Of a stretch of DNA of 64,000 nucleotides, positions 54,067 to 64,000 are shown one piece after another. Both the position numbers and the translations under genes were made by a program. This DNA comes from Prochlorococcus sp. scB241_528N17 (lineage in GTDB: Bacteria > Cyanobacteriota > Cyanobacteriia > PCC-6307 > Cyanobiaceae). The stretch is from assembly GCA_000634735.1 (NCBI GenBank), contig JFLG01000001.1, forward strand, positions 225,714 through 289,713, in the 5' to 3' direction. Under the pieces are notes generated by a model. The model saw nothing but the letters and a program-made list of their open reading frames with translations. It was not told the origin of the DNA and ran no database searches. How positions within the stretch are numbered: position 1 is the first letter of the stretch; each line of letters opens with the position of its first letter.

Positions 54067-54606
54067 ATGAAAGAAAAAATTATTTCTGAAATAAATTTAG
54101 ATTTGGTTTTTCAATGTAATGATTTCTCTCAATTTTCAAATAAGTTAAAAGATACTAAAACTCATCTTATTTTTGAATCTATTTTTTGGGAGAAAGTTTT
54201 TTTATCTTGGATAAATACTATATTAAAAAAAGAGGATTATGAATTACCAAATTATATTTTTGAAAAAAAATCTTTTTCATTAGGCTTACAGATAATATCT
54301 AATCAAGAAATTGCTTTTTTGAATAAGAAATGGATGCAAAAAAATGGTCCAACTGATGTTCTATCTTTTCCAATTATTTCTGATGAATCTCTAAATAATT
54401 TAGATCATATAGAGTTGGGAGATATTTTTATATCATTAGAGATGGCACTTGAGCAATCTTATGAATATAAACATTCAATCTATAGAGAGATGATCTGGTT
54501 GGCTAGTCATGGATTTTTACATCTTTTGGGATGGGAACATAATAATGAGCATGATTTAGAAAATATGTTAAATTTCCAAGAATATTTAATTACTCGATTA
54601 GATTAA
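54067..54606 (+). CDS. ybeY: Endoribonuclease YbeY
   Basis: A 179-residue YbeY. The zinc-binding HxxxHxxxxxH motif is [11 protein letters not shown] (about 149-159), preceded by TDVLSFPI (about 97-104) and LGDIFIS (about 118-124). It acts in 16S rRNA maturation and ribosome quality control. It precedes dgkA, the order ybeY-dgkA-trpG/pabA being conserved in cyanobacteria. Confidence 0.94.
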   Translation: MKEKIISEINLDLVFQCNDFSQFSNKLKDTKTHLIFESIFWEKVFLSWINTILKKEDYELPNYIFEKKSFSLGLQIISNQEIAFLNKKWMQKNGPTDVLSFPIISDESLNNLDHIELGDIFISLEMALEQSYEYKHSIYREMIWLASHGFLHLLGWEHNNEHDLENMLNFQEYLITRLD

Positions 54607-54612
54607 AAATAA

Positions 54613-55023
54613 ATGGAAAAAAAAATAAACTATTTAGAAAATAGAAAAGAATCATACAAAACTTCTAGTAATGTATTTATAAGTTTTAAGTATGCTTTCA
54701 GTGGTATTAGTTATGTATTAAAAACTTCAAGAAATTTTAAAATTCAATTAATTTTTGCAGTTACAAGTTTAATAATTGGTTTTTTACTAAAAATTAGTCT
54801 AAGTAATTATTTTATTTTGATTGCAACAATAATGTCTGTTTTAATATTAGAAATATTGAACACATCTATTGAATCAATCGTTGATTTAGTAGTGAAAAAA
54901 GAATTTAGTATTTTGGCTAAAATTTCAAAAGATACTTCTGCAGGAGCAGTATTATTAGCTTCCATTAATTCTGTTATTATTGCTGTATATATCTTTGTTC
55001 CTAAAATAAAGTTGTTATTTTAA
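54613..55023 (+). CDS. dgkA: Diacylglycerol/undecaprenol kinase
   Basis: A 136-residue integral membrane kinase of the DgkA family. After a basic N-terminus, the sequence SFKYAFSGISYVLKTSRNFKIQ, in two segments (about 24-46), two hydrophobic helices, the catalytic EILNTSIESIVDLV (about 77-90) and KISKDTSAGAVLLASI (about 98-113) with a third helix are present. In Gram-positives this type phosphorylates undecaprenol; the substrate in cyanobacteria is not settled. It lies between ybeY and trpG. Confidence 0.9.
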   Translation: MEKKINYLENRKESYKTSSNVFISFKYAFSGISYVLKTSRNFKIQLIFAVTSLIIGFLLKISLSNYFILIATIMSVLILEILNTSIESIVDLVVKKEFSILAKISKDTSAGAVLLASINSVIIAVYIFVPKIKLLF

Positions 55024-55035
55024 ATCCATATAAAT

Positions 55036-55632
55036 ATGTTTCTTGTTATTGATAATTACGATAGTTTTACTTATAACCTTGTTCAATATTTAGGAGAACT
55101 TTCAGTTGAGCATGAAATAACTAAAGAATTAATAGTTAAAAGAAATGATGAAATTACTTTGGAAGAAATTATCAAACTAAATCCTGCTGGAATTCTCTTA
55201 TCTCCAGGTCCAGGTAATCCAGATCAATCTGGAATTTGTCTGCCAATTCTAAAAAAATTATCTAAAAATATTCCGACCTTGGGAGTTTGTTTAGGTCATC
55301 AAGCTTTGGCCCAAGCTTTTGGAGGTAAGGTTATAGTTGGGAAAGAACTTATGCATGGTAAGACATCCAAAATATTTCATAATCAAAAAGGGTTGTTTAA
55401 AGATATCGAGACTCCATTTGTGGCTACTAGATACCATAGTCTTATAGTTGATTCAAGTTCTTTACCATCTTGTTTCGACATAACTGCGACTTTAGAAGAC
55501 TCAACAATTATGGCTATCTCTCATAAAGAATATAAACATTTACATGGGGTACAGTTCCATCCTGAAAGTGTGTTGACGCAATTTGGTCATAAATTAATTA
55601 GTAATTTTCTAAAAATGGCTGAACAAAAGTAA
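55036..55632 (+). CDS. trpG: Anthranilate synthase component II / aminodeoxychorismate amidotransferase
   Basis: A 198-residue class I glutamine amidotransferase. Catalytic Cys85 in GVCLGHQ, His/Glu in VQFHPESVLT (about 173-182) and the oxyanion site LSPGPGNP (55-62). It gives ammonia to TrpE or PabB; many cyanobacteria use one subunit for both, so tryptophan and folate roles are both possible. Follows dgkA by 12 bp and precedes the metallo-beta-lactamase-fold gene. Confidence 0.93.
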   Translation: MFLVIDNYDSFTYNLVQYLGELSVEHEITKELIVKRNDEITLEEIIKLNPAGILLSPGPGNPDQSGICLPILKKLSKNIPTLGVCLGHQALAQAFGGKVIVGKELMHGKTSKIFHNQKGLFKDIETPFVATRYHSLIVDSSSLPSCFDITATLEDSTIMAISHKEYKHLHGVQFHPESVLTQFGHKLISNFLKMAEQK

Positions 55633-55651
55633 AATAAAAAAAAATAATATT

Positions 55652-56377
55652 ATGATTTCTCAAATTAAAAACTTTTTATTTTTGATATTAGTTAGCTCTT
55701 TTTTACCTACCTCATTATTGGCAAGGAACTTAGGAATAAAAAGTTTGGGACATAGTAGTTTTTTAATTACTAGTGCAGATAAATCTATTCTTATAAATCC
55801 CTTTAAAGCAATAGGTTGTGCAAGTAATTTAAAGGAGCCAAATGAAGTCAACGTAGATTTTATTTTGGCTAGTTCTAGGCTTCCAGATGAAGGATATAAC
55901 CCTAATGATCAATTAATGTTCGTTGAGCCAGGAATCTATCAATTTGAGGATATTTTATTAAATGGAATTTCTGTACCACATGACAGAGTAGATGGAAGAA
56001 GATTTGGGATGGCAACTGTATGGAGTTGGGAGCAGAATGATCTTAAAATTGTTCATATGGGAGGAGCTGCTGGTGATATTGATATAAACAGTCAAATTAT
56101 TTTGTCTGGTCCAGATATATTGTTTATTTCAATTGGAGGAGGAATAAAATCTTACAATGGTAAAGAAGCCTCAAAAATAGTTAAGCTTCTAAAACCTAAT
56201 GTAGTTATTCCTGTTCACTTTGAACGCGGCAAAAAAATTAATAAAGAATGTGATTTCTCAAATGCTGATTTATTTATCGAAAATATGAAAGATTTTAAAG
56301 TAAAATATGTTGGAAAAGATTTTCAAATAAAACCTAAAAGAATCGATCAAAATACAATTTATATTTTCAGTAATTAA
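55652..56377 (+). CDS. Secreted metallo-beta-lactamase-fold protein (MBL, UlaG-like)
   Basis: A 241-residue protein with an N-terminal signal peptide (MISQIKNFLFLILVSSFLP, cleavage likely after LLA-R, about residue 24) and an MBL fold: GHSSFLI (about 33-39), ISVPHDRVDGRR (about 107-118), HMGGAAGDID (about 132-141) and PVHFERG (about 186-192). It lacks the classical HxHxDH, so metal binding is reduced or different, like the UlaG/RNase-Z-like subset often annotated as MBL-fold metal-dependent hydrolase. Substrate unknown. Its 3' end overlaps hisC by 4 bp, tail to tail. Confidence 0.82.
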   Translation: MISQIKNFLFLILVSSFLPTSLLARNLGIKSLGHSSFLITSADKSILINPFKAIGCASNLKEPNEVNVDFILASSRLPDEGYNPNDQLMFVEPGIYQFEDILLNGISVPHDRVDGRRFGMATVWSWEQNDLKIVHMGGAAGDIDINSQIILSGPDILFISIGGGIKSYNGKEASKIVKLLKPNVVIPVHFERGKKINKECDFSNADLFIENMKDFKVKYVGKDFQIKPKRIDQNTIYIFSN

Positions 56378-57483
56378 TTTTTTAAATCTAATATCTTGTA
56401 ATTGTCCCAGAAAAAAATCATTTGTTCTTTAGTTCCAATACTAACCCTTATAGAATTACTGATATCTTTTTTGTTTTCCATACTTCTAATAAGAATACCT
56501 TTTTCTCTCATCTGTTGAATTAAGATTTTAGGATCTTTTTTTGGCCAAATTAAGAAATAATTACCTCCACTAAAGTGAGTTCTGATTTTTGTTGATTTAA
56601 ATTTATTTAAAATCCATTCCCTCGCCTTTTTTACTTCTAAAACATAATTATCAATATATGATTTGTCTTTAAGTGCTGCTAATGCAGCTGTTATAGCAAA
56701 GCTGTTTACATCATATGGTCCTGTAACTTTATTAATGTACTGAATTAAACTTTTATTGCCAAAAGTAAAACCTATTCTTAAACCAGCTAGACCTGCAGTT
56801 TTTGAAAGAGATTGGATTATTAGTATATTTTTATTCTTTTCAAAATCTATCGATTCAAGAAGACTATCCCCATTAAATTTTTCATATAGTTCATCAACTA
56901 CTATTAATGAATCTTTATTGATATTGGCTAAATTAATTATTTCATGAGAGCTTAGAACAGTTCCTGTTGGATTATTTGGATTGCAAATAAATATTAACTT
57001 TGGATTATGCTTTATTATTTTTCCCCTAAATTCTTCGATGGGGAATAGAAAATTTTCTCCAATGTAAGAACAACTTATTTTTTTCATTCCTCGGATTTCT
57101 GCACAAGGAGAATAGTAACCAAAAGTTGGATTTGTGGTTAGAAATATTTGATCTTTTTCTCCAAAGCAATTGAAAATTGCATTTATTGCTGCATCTGCTC
57201 CGTTGAAAATTCCGATTTCATCATTACCAAATTTTCTTGAATCAAGATATTTATCACATAAAAATTTTTTTAAAAAATTATATTCTGGATAAATTGAAAT
57301 CTCATCTAATTTTATCGCTTGTAATGCCTCTAGAACATTAGGACTTGGACCTAAAGTATTTTCATTAAAGTCCAAGCGGAGTAAATTTCTTCTATTTTCT
57401 AAAGGTGCAGAGTAAGACTGCATATTTATTATTTCTTCTCTTGGTTTTGGGAAAAGATTATTTAATGGATCAAAATCATTCAT
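56374..57483 (-). CDS. hisC: Histidinol-phosphate aminotransferase-like enzyme
   Basis: A 369-residue fold-type I PLP aminotransferase. RLDFNENTLGPSP (about 36-48), FICNPNNPTGTVLSS (about 168-182), VVDELYEKF and the PLP-lysine block QSLSKTAGLAGLRIGF (about 224-239) match HisC-type enzymes. HisC moves an amino group onto imidazole acetol phosphate in histidine synthesis; related aromatic/cobalamin (CobD) aminotransferases are possible alternatives. Its start codon overlaps the argS stop by 1 bp. Confidence 0.85.
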   Translation of the reverse strand: MNDFDPLNNLFPKPREEIINMQSYSAPLENRRNLLRLDFNENTLGPSPNVLEALQAIKLDEISIYPEYNFLKKFLCDKYLDSRKFGNDEIGIFNGADAAINAIFNCFGEKDQIFLTTNPTFGYYSPCAEIRGMKKISCSYIGENFLFPIEEFRGKIIKHNPKLIFICNPNNPTGTVLSSHEIINLANINKDSLIVVDELYEKFNGDSLLESIDFEKNKNILIIQSLSKTAGLAGLRIGFTFGNKSLIQYINKVTGPYDVNSFAITAALAALKDKSYIDNYVLEVKKAREWILNKFKSTKIRTHFSGGNYFLIWPKKDPKILIQQMREKGILIRSMENKKDISNSIRVSIGTKEQMIFFWDNYKILDLKN

Positions 57484-59297
57484 TACATTCTTTCTAAAGT
57501 TTCAATTCCTAAAAGCTCTAAGCTTAATTTTAGTGTTTTTGCAGTTAGGTCACATAAATTAAGCCTAGAAATTTTTATATTTTTTTCTTCTTTGAGGATT
57601 GGAACTTGATCATAGAATCTATTAAAAGTCTGACATAGCTCGAACAGATAATTGCATAATCTATTTGGCATTAAGTCTTTTTCAATAGAAATTATGACTT
57701 CATCGAACTTTAGTAATTTTCGGATAAGTTTCCACTCAGATTTATGTTCATAATTTACGTACTGAAAATCTTTAGAGTCATAAACAAAATTATTTTTTCT
57801 TTTAATTCCTAAAATTCTTACAAGTGTATATAACAAATAAGGAGCAGTATTACCATTTAGGGAAAGCATTTTATCAAAACTAAATTGATAATTGGTAATC
57901 CTATTTTGACTTAAATCTGCATACTTAACAGCTCCTAATCCAATAATTCTTGAAGTATTTGCTACAAACTCTTCGGTCTCATAACGATCTTCATCTTCTA
58001 ATCTTTTCAATAAATCTTCTTTTGCTCTTATAACTGCTTCATTTAATAAATCTTTTAGGCGTATTGTTTCACCTTCTCTTGTCTTTAGTTTTTTGCCATC
58101 AATTCCTTGAACTAACCCAAAAGGGACATGGTCTACTTGACAATTTTCTGGGATCCATTTTGCTTTTTTTGCAACTTGAAAAACTCCAGCAAAATGATTT
58201 GCTTGCCCATGATCAGTTACATAAATAATTCTTGAAGCATCATCGCCATTAGGAGGTTTATTGAATCTATATCTTATAGCAGCAAGATCTGTAGTGGCAT
58301 AATTAAAACCCCCATCTTTTTTTTGAATAATTAGCGGTAAAGGTTTGCCTTCTTTATTAGTCATCCCATCTAAAAATACACATTTTGCTCCTTGATCTTC
58401 TACTAATATTTTTTCTAAATTCAAATCATCAATAACTGATTTTAAGAATGGATTATAAAAAGATTCACCTCTTTCTTCAATTTTTATTTTTAAATTTTTA
58501 TAGATTTCATCAAATTCTTTCCTTGATTGATCACATAATAATTTCCAAGCTTTAATCGATTTAATATCTCCACTTTGTAACTTAACTACTTCCTCTCTAG
58601 ATCTTTTTTGGAATTCAGATTCGTTATCAAATCTTTTTTTTGATTCTTTATAAAATTCAACTAAATCACTTATTTTGATCTTTCCTATTTCTTCTAGATC
58701 ATTTGAATATAAATCTTTGAGCTGAGTAATAAGCATGCCAAATTGTGTTCCCCAATCACCAACATGATTGATTCTTAATACTTCATAACCTCTTAACTCG
58801 AAAATTCTAGATATTGAGTCACCTATTATTGTTGATCTTAAATGCCCTACATGCATTTCTTTAGCAATATTAGGGCTAGAAAAATCTACAATAACTTTAT
58901 TGGACAAACCACTATCTAAATCTTTTCTAATTAGAGGTATGCCAGCCCTCTTGCATTGAATATTTGACTTAATTTCATTTATTAGAACCTCATCTTTTAA
59001 TTTTATATTTATAAATCCAGGTCCAGCTATTTCTAGACTATTACATAATTTTGATATGCTTTTATTTTTATTTAAAAGGTTAATAAAATCATTAGAAATA
59101 TCTCTTGGGTTCTTTTTATATATTTTAGATAAACTTAAACAAACATTACATTGATAATCACCAAATTCCTCTTTTGATGATTGTGTAATTAAATTTTTTC
59201 GAAGAATTTCGAATTCTCCTTTTTTATCATTTTTTTCAAGACTATCTAAAAGAGATTGTTCAAATTGTTTTGTTAATTCTTTAAAAATGATTAGCAT
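57483..59297 (-). CDS. argS: Arginyl-tRNA synthetase
   Basis: A 604-residue class I synthetase. The HIGH motif appears as HVGH in [15 protein letters not shown] (about 136-150); the KMSKS motif is absent and replaced by [14 protein letters not shown] (about 385-398), normal for ArgRS. The N-terminal Add-1 domain (1-110) and the C-terminal anticodon-binding helical domain (about 480-604) are present. The start ATG 59297 lies 27 bp downstream of nadC. Confidence 0.95.
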   Translation of the reverse strand: MLIIFKELTKQFEQSLLDSLEKNDKKGEFEILRKNLITQSSKEEFGDYQCNVCLSLSKIYKKNPRDISNDFINLLNKNKSISKLCNSLEIAGPGFINIKLKDEVLINEIKSNIQCKRAGIPLIRKDLDSGLSNKVIVDFSSPNIAKEMHVGHLRSTIIGDSISRIFELRGYEVLRINHVGDWGTQFGMLITQLKDLYSNDLEEIGKIKISDLVEFYKESKKRFDNESEFQKRSREEVVKLQSGDIKSIKAWKLLCDQSRKEFDEIYKNLKIKIEERGESFYNPFLKSVIDDLNLEKILVEDQGAKCVFLDGMTNKEGKPLPLIIQKKDGGFNYATTDLAAIRYRFNKPPNGDDASRIIYVTDHGQANHFAGVFQVAKKAKWIPENCQVDHVPFGLVQGIDGKKLKTREGETIRLKDLLNEAVIRAKEDLLKRLEDEDRYETEEFVANTSRIIGLGAVKYADLSQNRITNYQFSFDKMLSLNGNTAPYLLYTLVRILGIKRKNNFVYDSKDFQYVNYEHKSEWKLIRKLLKFDEVIISIEKDLMPNRLCNYLFELCQTFNRFYDQVPILKEEKNIKISRLNLCDLTAKTLKLSLELLGIETLERM

Positions 59298-59324
59298 TAA
59301 TTATTCAATTATTTATCTATATAA

Positions 59325-60191
59325 TTAATTAATATAACGCATACTCAAATCAATCCAATTACTTTTGGTGATTGAAGAACTTGTTGAAATCAAATCAATA
59401 CCTCTTATTAGATATTTACTAATTTCTTCAGGGTTAATTCCAGAAACTTCTATTATCAAATTTTTATTTACTTCTTTTTTTAAGCTATTCATTGATAAAT
59501 CTCTTAATTCTTGAACGTTTTTTTTGATTATTTCAGGGCTAAGTTCATCCAATAAGACACTATCTGCTCCTGCTAATACTGCTTCTTTTGCCTGTTCGAT
59601 ATTCTCAGCTTCAATTATGACATGAGTTGTAAAAGGTGAATTTAGTCGAATTTTTTTTACTGCATTATTAAGATTATCTGTCCATGCAATGTGATTTTCT
59701 TTTATCATAGCTGCATCGTATAATCCCATTCTATGATTTACTCCACCTCCGCATTTGAATGCATATTTTTCAAATATTCTTAAGCCAGGAGTCGTTTTCC
59801 TAGTATCTGCTAATTTTATATTTGTACCTTCTAACTTACTTACAAGATTCTTTGTATATGTTGATATTCCAGATAAATGCATTCCTATATTTAAGCTTAT
59901 TCTTTCACTAGCTAGCAAACTTTTTGAAGGCCCATATATTTCTAAGAGTTTTTGATCTTTAACAAATTGATCTCCATCAGAGATATTAAATTTTGGACTG
60001 ATTTTTAAATCAATTTTTCTAAAAATTTCTTTTATAATTTCAACCCCGCAGAATATACCCTCTTCTTTTGCAATCCAATATGCATTACCATTCTCTTCTG
60101 TAATAGAGGAACTTGTAAGATCTCCCCTACCTATATCTTCATCGATCCAATTATCAATGATTTTACTTATTATTGGAGTATTTAAATCCAC
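59325..60191 (-). CDS. nadC: Nicotinate-nucleotide pyrophosphorylase (carboxylating)
   Basis: A 288-residue quinolinate phosphoribosyltransferase for NAD synthesis. DEDIGRGDLTS (about 16-26), LASERISLNIGMHLSGIST (about 92-110), the RKTTPGLR (about 131-138) and GGGVNHRMGLYDA (about 147-159) blocks are all conserved. The start is a GTG at 60191. It lies upstream of argS; nadK in the same window extends NAD to NADP. Confidence 0.95.
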   Translation of the reverse strand: MDLNTPIISKIIDNWIDEDIGRGDLTSSSITEENGNAYWIAKEEGIFCGVEIIKEIFRKIDLKISPKFNISDGDQFVKDQKLLEIYGPSKSLLASERISLNIGMHLSGISTYTKNLVSKLEGTNIKLADTRKTTPGLRIFEKYAFKCGGGVNHRMGLYDAAMIKENHIAWTDNLNNAVKKIRLNSPFTTHVIIEAENIEQAKEAVLAGADSVLLDELSPEIIKKNVQELRDLSMNSLKKEVNKNLIIEVSGINPEEISKYLIRGIDLISTSSSITKSNWIDLSMRYIN

Positions 60192-60273
60192 TAAACTAAG
60201 AAATAATTAATTAATAAAAATTAAACTGAAGTTAGAGAATCAACTATATATCACTATGTAATTTAACTCAAAT

Positions 60274-61656
60274 TTATTTACCAATACAAAACTTAGAAAA
60301 AATATTATCCAGAAGTTCCTCTGTTAATTCTTGACCAGTTATTTTAGATAAGTTTTGAATTCCATCTCTCAGCTCAATTGATAACAAATCAAATGGCAAT
60401 TTATTTTCAATTATTTCATCAGTATCATTTAAATTAGATAAGCAAGCAGACAAATTTGTTAGATGTCTTTCGTTTAAAAATATATTGATATTTTCTACTT
60501 GTTTTAATCCGCATTTTTTTATAATTGTGTCTATTAATAATCTTTCACCATCATTATTCTTAATACTCATAAGAATTGTGTTTTTTAACTCATTTGAATT
60601 AATATTTTTGCAATCAATTAAATCTTTTTTATTGCCCAAAATAGTAATTAATTTTTCTTTGGGAATTTCTTGTATTATTTTTTTGTCTTCTTCATTAAAT
60701 CCTTCTTCAAGACTATAAATATAAATTATAAAATCTGACTCTTTTATTTTCCCAAAACTTTTTTTAATTCCAATACTTTCAATTTGTTCATGAGTTTCTC
60801 TTATGCCAGCAGTATCAATTATTTTCATTGGAATATCATTAATAGTTAAATTAACTTCAATAACATCTCTAGTTGTTCCAGGAATATTAGTCACGATTGC
60901 TTTCTCTTTTTTTGCAAGCAAATTTAATAAAGAGCTTTTGCCAACATTTGTTTTACCTATAAGCGCAATGGATATTCCATTGTGAATATATGAATTTCTT
61001 TTTGCATTTTCTATTAGTAATTCTATTTTTTCTTTGACTTTTTTAATGTTTTTTAGATATTTGGTGTAATCAAAATCTGTGAATTCTTCTTCAAAATCAA
61101 CTCTCGCTTCTATTTCGCAAAGTTGATTTATAAGGTCATTTTTAATATCATCAATTTTTTTCTTTATTTCTCCTTGAACCCCGCTAAAGGCTAACTCTGC
61201 TGATCTGGTATTGCTTGCATTAATTAATTGATTAATCGACTCGGCTTGAGTAAGGTCTATTTTCCCATTAAGAAAAGCTCTTTGACTAAATTCTCCTGGG
61301 TATGCAAGTCTAACTCTAGAATTACTAGATAATAATATCTTTAAAACTTTATTTACTATGATAATTCCGCCATGGCAATGAAGTTCAACTACATCCTCTC
61401 CTGTGAAGCTATTTGGGGATTTCATCACTAAAATTAAAACCTCATCTATAAATTTATTTTGTTTATTTTCCTGAATAAAACCACGAAAAACTCTATGTGA
61501 TTTCCATGCATATTTAGATTTAGTTTGAACAATCTTTTTGCAAGAATTTATTGCGTCTTTCCCTGATACTCTTATTATCGCAACTCCTCCCTTCCCAATA
61601 CTTATAGCTGAAGCAATTGCGGCTATCGTATCTTCTGTAGTAACTATCGAATCCAT
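60274..61656 (-). CDS. mnmE: tRNA modification GTPase MnmE
   Basis: A 460-residue MnmE. The N-terminal tetrahydrofolate-binding domain (about 1-120, with [13 protein letters not shown] at 85-97), helical domain, then a G domain with G1 GKTNVGKSS (234-242), G3 DTAGI (about 276-280) and G4 NKKD, and the C-terminal CIGK (457-460) with the catalytic cysteine. With MnmG it makes cmnm5U34 in tRNAs. It is divergent from the DUF2062 gene across 66 bp. Confidence 0.96.
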   Translation of the reverse strand: MDSIVTTEDTIAAIASAISIGKGGVAIIRVSGKDAINSCKKIVQTKSKYAWKSHRVFRGFIQENKQNKFIDEVLILVMKSPNSFTGEDVVELHCHGGIIIVNKVLKILLSSNSRVRLAYPGEFSQRAFLNGKIDLTQAESINQLINASNTRSAELAFSGVQGEIKKKIDDIKNDLINQLCEIEARVDFEEEFTDFDYTKYLKNIKKVKEKIELLIENAKRNSYIHNGISIALIGKTNVGKSSLLNLLAKKEKAIVTNIPGTTRDVIEVNLTINDIPMKIIDTAGIRETHEQIESIGIKKSFGKIKESDFIIYIYSLEEGFNEEDKKIIQEIPKEKLITILGNKKDLIDCKNINSNELKNTILMSIKNNDGERLLIDTIIKKCGLKQVENINIFLNERHLTNLSACLSNLNDTDEIIENKLPFDLLSIELRDGIQNLSKITGQELTEELLDNIFSKFCIGK

Positions 61657-61722
61657 CTCTCGCTTTGTTATGGATAATTAAGTAAGATTATCAAGAATTT
61701 AATTTTGAAATTTTCTTTCTGA

Positions 61723-62166
61723 ATGAGATTTAAAAGAGATATTACCTATAAGAAAATTCTATCATTATTTAGGAGTCAGAATGGAAGTCCTTTATTTAAT
61801 GCTAAAGGTTTAGCTATAGGGGTATTTAGTGGTTGCTTTCCATTTTTTGGTTTTCAGACTTTAATGGGAGTATTTTTTGCGAAAATAGCTAAGGGAAATA
61901 TTGTTCTAGCTGCAATTGGTACCTGGATCAGCAACCCTTTTACTTATATTCCACTTTATTATTTTAACTATAAAGTTGGTTCAATTTTTTTAAATAATCC
62001 TTCTAATAAAATTCTTGAAAAAAGTTTAGTTATTGATGACTTATGGAAACAAGGTAGAATTTTTTCCTTAAAATTACTCTTAGGTTCATCTTGTGTAGGT
62101 ATTTTATTAGCTTTTATTTGCGGCAGTATTGTTTTCTTTATCTACAAGATAAAAAGTAAAAGATAG
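61723..62166 (+). CDS. DUF2062 membrane protein
   Basis: A 147-residue protein with three hydrophobic segments (about 27-50, 60-85 and 113-138). GVFSGCFPFFGFQTLMGVFFAK (from about residue 31, in two parts) and GTWISNPFTYIPLYYFNYKVG (about 66-86) match DUF2062. Function unknown; the family is found in envelope-related contexts. Start is ATG 61723. It is convergent with the (p)ppGpp synthetase gene (18-bp gap). Confidence 0.88.
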   Translation: MRFKRDITYKKILSLFRSQNGSPLFNAKGLAIGVFSGCFPFFGFQTLMGVFFAKIAKGNIVLAAIGTWISNPFTYIPLYYFNYKVGSIFLNNPSNKILEKSLVIDDLWKQGRIFSLKLLLGSSCVGILLAFICGSIVFFIYKIKSKR

Positions 62167-62184
62167 ATTGATCTGATTTTAAAA

Positions 62185-64000
62185 TTAACTTTTTCCAACT
62201 CTGGCAATATCTAAAACATCTGCCATTGATTTAATTTGTTCAATTGTTTTGTGAAGTTGATTATAACTTTCAAGACCTACACAAAGATTTATAATAGCTG
62301 GTTTACCATAAGCAGTTTTAACATTGGCATCACTAACATTTATACCTTTATCAGATAACCGCATAAGAATATCTTTAAGAACTCCAACTCGATCAATTAC
62401 TTCTATTCGTAGCTGAATTGGAAACTTATTATCGCCAGTTTTATTATCTTGATTCCAACCGACAGGTAATCTTCTCTCTATTGGAATTGGTATTACATTT
62501 TCACAATCTTCCCTATGTATAGTTATTCCATGGTTGCCGAGCGACACAGTTCCGATAATATCCTCGCCTGGGAGTGGGGAACAGCATTTACCTATTCTGT
62601 AATCAAGACCTTCTATCCCGGAAATTGGTGATTTAGTTGCTGTATTAGATTGATTAGTGGATAAATTATTATTACTTTTAAGAGATTTTGCTATTTCAGA
62701 GTCAGAATCATTTTTTACATCTCCTGTCTGTAATTTTATTTCTTCTCTTAGTCTGTTTAATACTTGATGCAAAGTTAAACCACCAAAACCAAGAGATGCA
62801 AGAAGGTCTTCAGTAGTTTTTAAATTGCATCGATTTGCAACTTTTTTCATGGCTTCACTAGAAAGTAATGCTTCAAAACCGTTTCTACCTACTTCTTTTT
62901 CAAGTAAATCTCTACCTCTTTTAATCGTTTCATCACGATGGCTTTTCTTATACCATTGGCGAATTCTATTTTTAGCAGTTGGCGTAACTACAAAGTTCAG
63001 CCAATCCTAGCTTGGAGTAGCATTATTACTTGTCTGTATTTCTATGAAGTCACCATTTTGAAGTGCTGTAGATAATGGAGAAAGCTTTTCATTAATTCTT
63101 ATTCCATTACAGTGATTTCCAACTTCAGAATGGATTCTGTAGGCGAAATCTATCGCGGTAGATCCTTTCCTTAAACCAACAACATCCCCTTTTGGAGTGA
63201 TTACAAATACTTCTTCATCAAATAAATCTTCTTTAATTGAAGCTAAATAATCATTATGATCCCTTTCATTACCTTCTTGTTGCCATTCTACTAATTGTCT
63301 TAGCCAATTAAATCTCTCGGCATTACTTTTAGCAGGAGAACCACCCTCTTTATATTGCCAATGAGCGGCAATACCATATTCAGCAATTTGATGCATCGAA
63401 GTAGTTCTAATTTGAACTTCAATAGGTCGATGTCTTCCAATCACAGAAGTGTGTAAGGACTGATATCCATTGGGTTTTGGTAATCCTATATAGTCTTTAA
63501 ATCTACCTGGAATTGGTTTGAAAGTATCATGAACAACTGCTAAAGCTCTATAACAACTATCTGAATTGTCCACGATAATTCTTAGGGCAGCAACATCATA
63601 AATCTCGTGAAAATGCTTTTGTTGTCTTTCCATTTTGCTCCAGATGCCATAAAGATGTTTTGGCCTTCCTGTTATTTCAAAATTTTTCAAACCCGCTGAA
63701 ATCAAGTTTTCCTTCATAAGATTCAAAGTTACTTTTAATCTTTTTTCTCTATCACTTCTTTTAACGGCGATTTGATCTTTAAGATCTAGATATTCTTTAG
63801 GCTCTAGGAATTTAAAAGCTAAATCTTCTAATTCCCATTTAAATCTGTTTATTCCTAGTCGATTAGCTAATGGTGCATAAATCTCTCTTGTTTCTCTCGC
63901 TATTCTTAGTTTTTTCTCATCATTTAGCCATTCAATTGTTCTCATGTTATGAAGTCGATCTGCAAGTTTAACTAAGACAACTCTGATATCGCTGGCCATA
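62185..64000 (-). pseudogene. (p)ppGpp synthetase/hydrolase (RelA/SpoT family), with an internal TAG; 5' end outside the window
   Basis: The frame runs off the right edge and continues to 62185. Seen in order: the end of the HD hydrolase domain (DIRVVLVKLADRLHNMRT), a synthetase domain with RPKHLYGIWSKM and GYQSLHTSVIG, then TGS (VFVITPKGDVVGLRKGSTAIDFAY, in parts). At 63009-63007 the codon is TAG, at the place where family sequence reads TPS-Leu-DWLNF. After it the same frame continues with the helical, zinc-finger/CC (KCCSPLPGED) and ACT (from about EVIDRVGVLKDIL) domains to the true stop at 62185. One T-to-A change (TTG to TAG) explains it. The fragment 63007-64000 is the truncated enzyme; 62185-62850 (ATG 62850) could be made separately. 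It is a pseudogene, a truncated functional protein or a sequence error. Confidence 0.8.
63007..63009 (-). other. In-frame TAG interrupting the RelA/SpoT gene
   Basis: Minus-strand codons read ACT CCA AGC TAG GAT TGG (63018-63001). The Ser before and Asp-Trp after match the usual TPS-L-DWL peptide, so TAG replaces a leucine codon by a single base change. There is no frameshift. Confidence 0.85.

Overview
The window is a contiguous, gene-dense stretch of a very AT-rich genome with tiny intergenic gaps, few Shine-Dalgarno sites and frequent TTG/GTG starts. The gene content identifies a cyanobacterium: NDH-1 subunits NdhO, M, F, D, E, G, I, A and H, Ycf3, Ycf34, RpaA and RpaB, chlM, crtB/crtP, RbcR and the phylloquinone (men) genes. 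Gene order, very low GC, small proteins and lysine/asparagine/isoleucine-rich sequences point to a high-light-adapted marine Prochlorococcus. This assignment rests on recognised gene families and recalled synteny, not on a database search. There is no insertion sequence, phage, CRISPR array or genomic island, so this is conserved core genome.

Layout. 1-3.5 kb: 5' end of an epimerase-like gene, ndhO, a J-domain protein, cysK, a UPF0367 protein with an ABC ATPase, and tRNA-Asn with a terminator. 3.5-4.6 kb: two low-coding intergenic stretches with repeats and palindromes around one small hypothetical gene. 4.6-16 kb: rpaA; copper ATPase-tmk-holB; ycf3; radA; then rpaB-plsX-fabH-fabD-plsC (fatty acid and phospholipid synthesis behind a response regulator). 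16-24 kb: a tsaB-like gene, ycf34, a CCA-adding enzyme, an RRM protein, crtB-crtP, ndhM with a DUF3172 protein, rbcR and an NnrU/Z-ISO-like gene. 24-31 kb: ndhF-ndhD, scpA, a sugar nucleotidyltransferase, metF and a small PedR-like redox regulator. 31-36.7 kb: gltA-ndhA-ndhI-ndhG-ndhE-nadK-CYTH gene on the minus strand. 36.8-45.2 kb: a fast-evolving membrane-anchored hypothetical, a rhodanese, trpB, an SUI1-family factor, cysC, purE, chlM, an Rre1/Ycf29-like regulator, a cysteine desulfurase and rsmH. 45-52.7 kb: ndhH followed by the phylloquinone cluster (DHNA-CoA thioesterase, menE, menC, menA, menF), then gshB and a glutaredoxin. 52.7-64 kb: prfB with a programmed +1 frameshift, a small membrane protein, ybeY, dgkA, trpG/pabA, a metallo-beta-lactamase-fold protein, hisC, argS, nadC, mnmE, a DUF2062 protein and a (p)ppGpp synthetase/hydrolase gene that runs off the right end.

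The most notable points are: (1) the RelA/SpoT-type gene carries an in-frame TAG directly after its TGS domain although the C-terminal half continues in the same frame; (2) PlsX carries an extension of about 125 residues with a basic helix and 11/22-residue Ala/Ser/Val repeats that resemble a membrane-binding amphipathic module; (3) a TTCTT-N2/3-AAGAA palindrome followed by AGAACA-like elements occurs both in the orphan intergenic region after tRNA-Asn and between rbcR and the Z-ISO-like gene; (4) several intercistronic hairpins without U-tracts lie between ndh and lipid genes; (5) the ScpA family sequence seems to extend upstream of any canonical start codon. I found no convincing wholly new multi-gene system.
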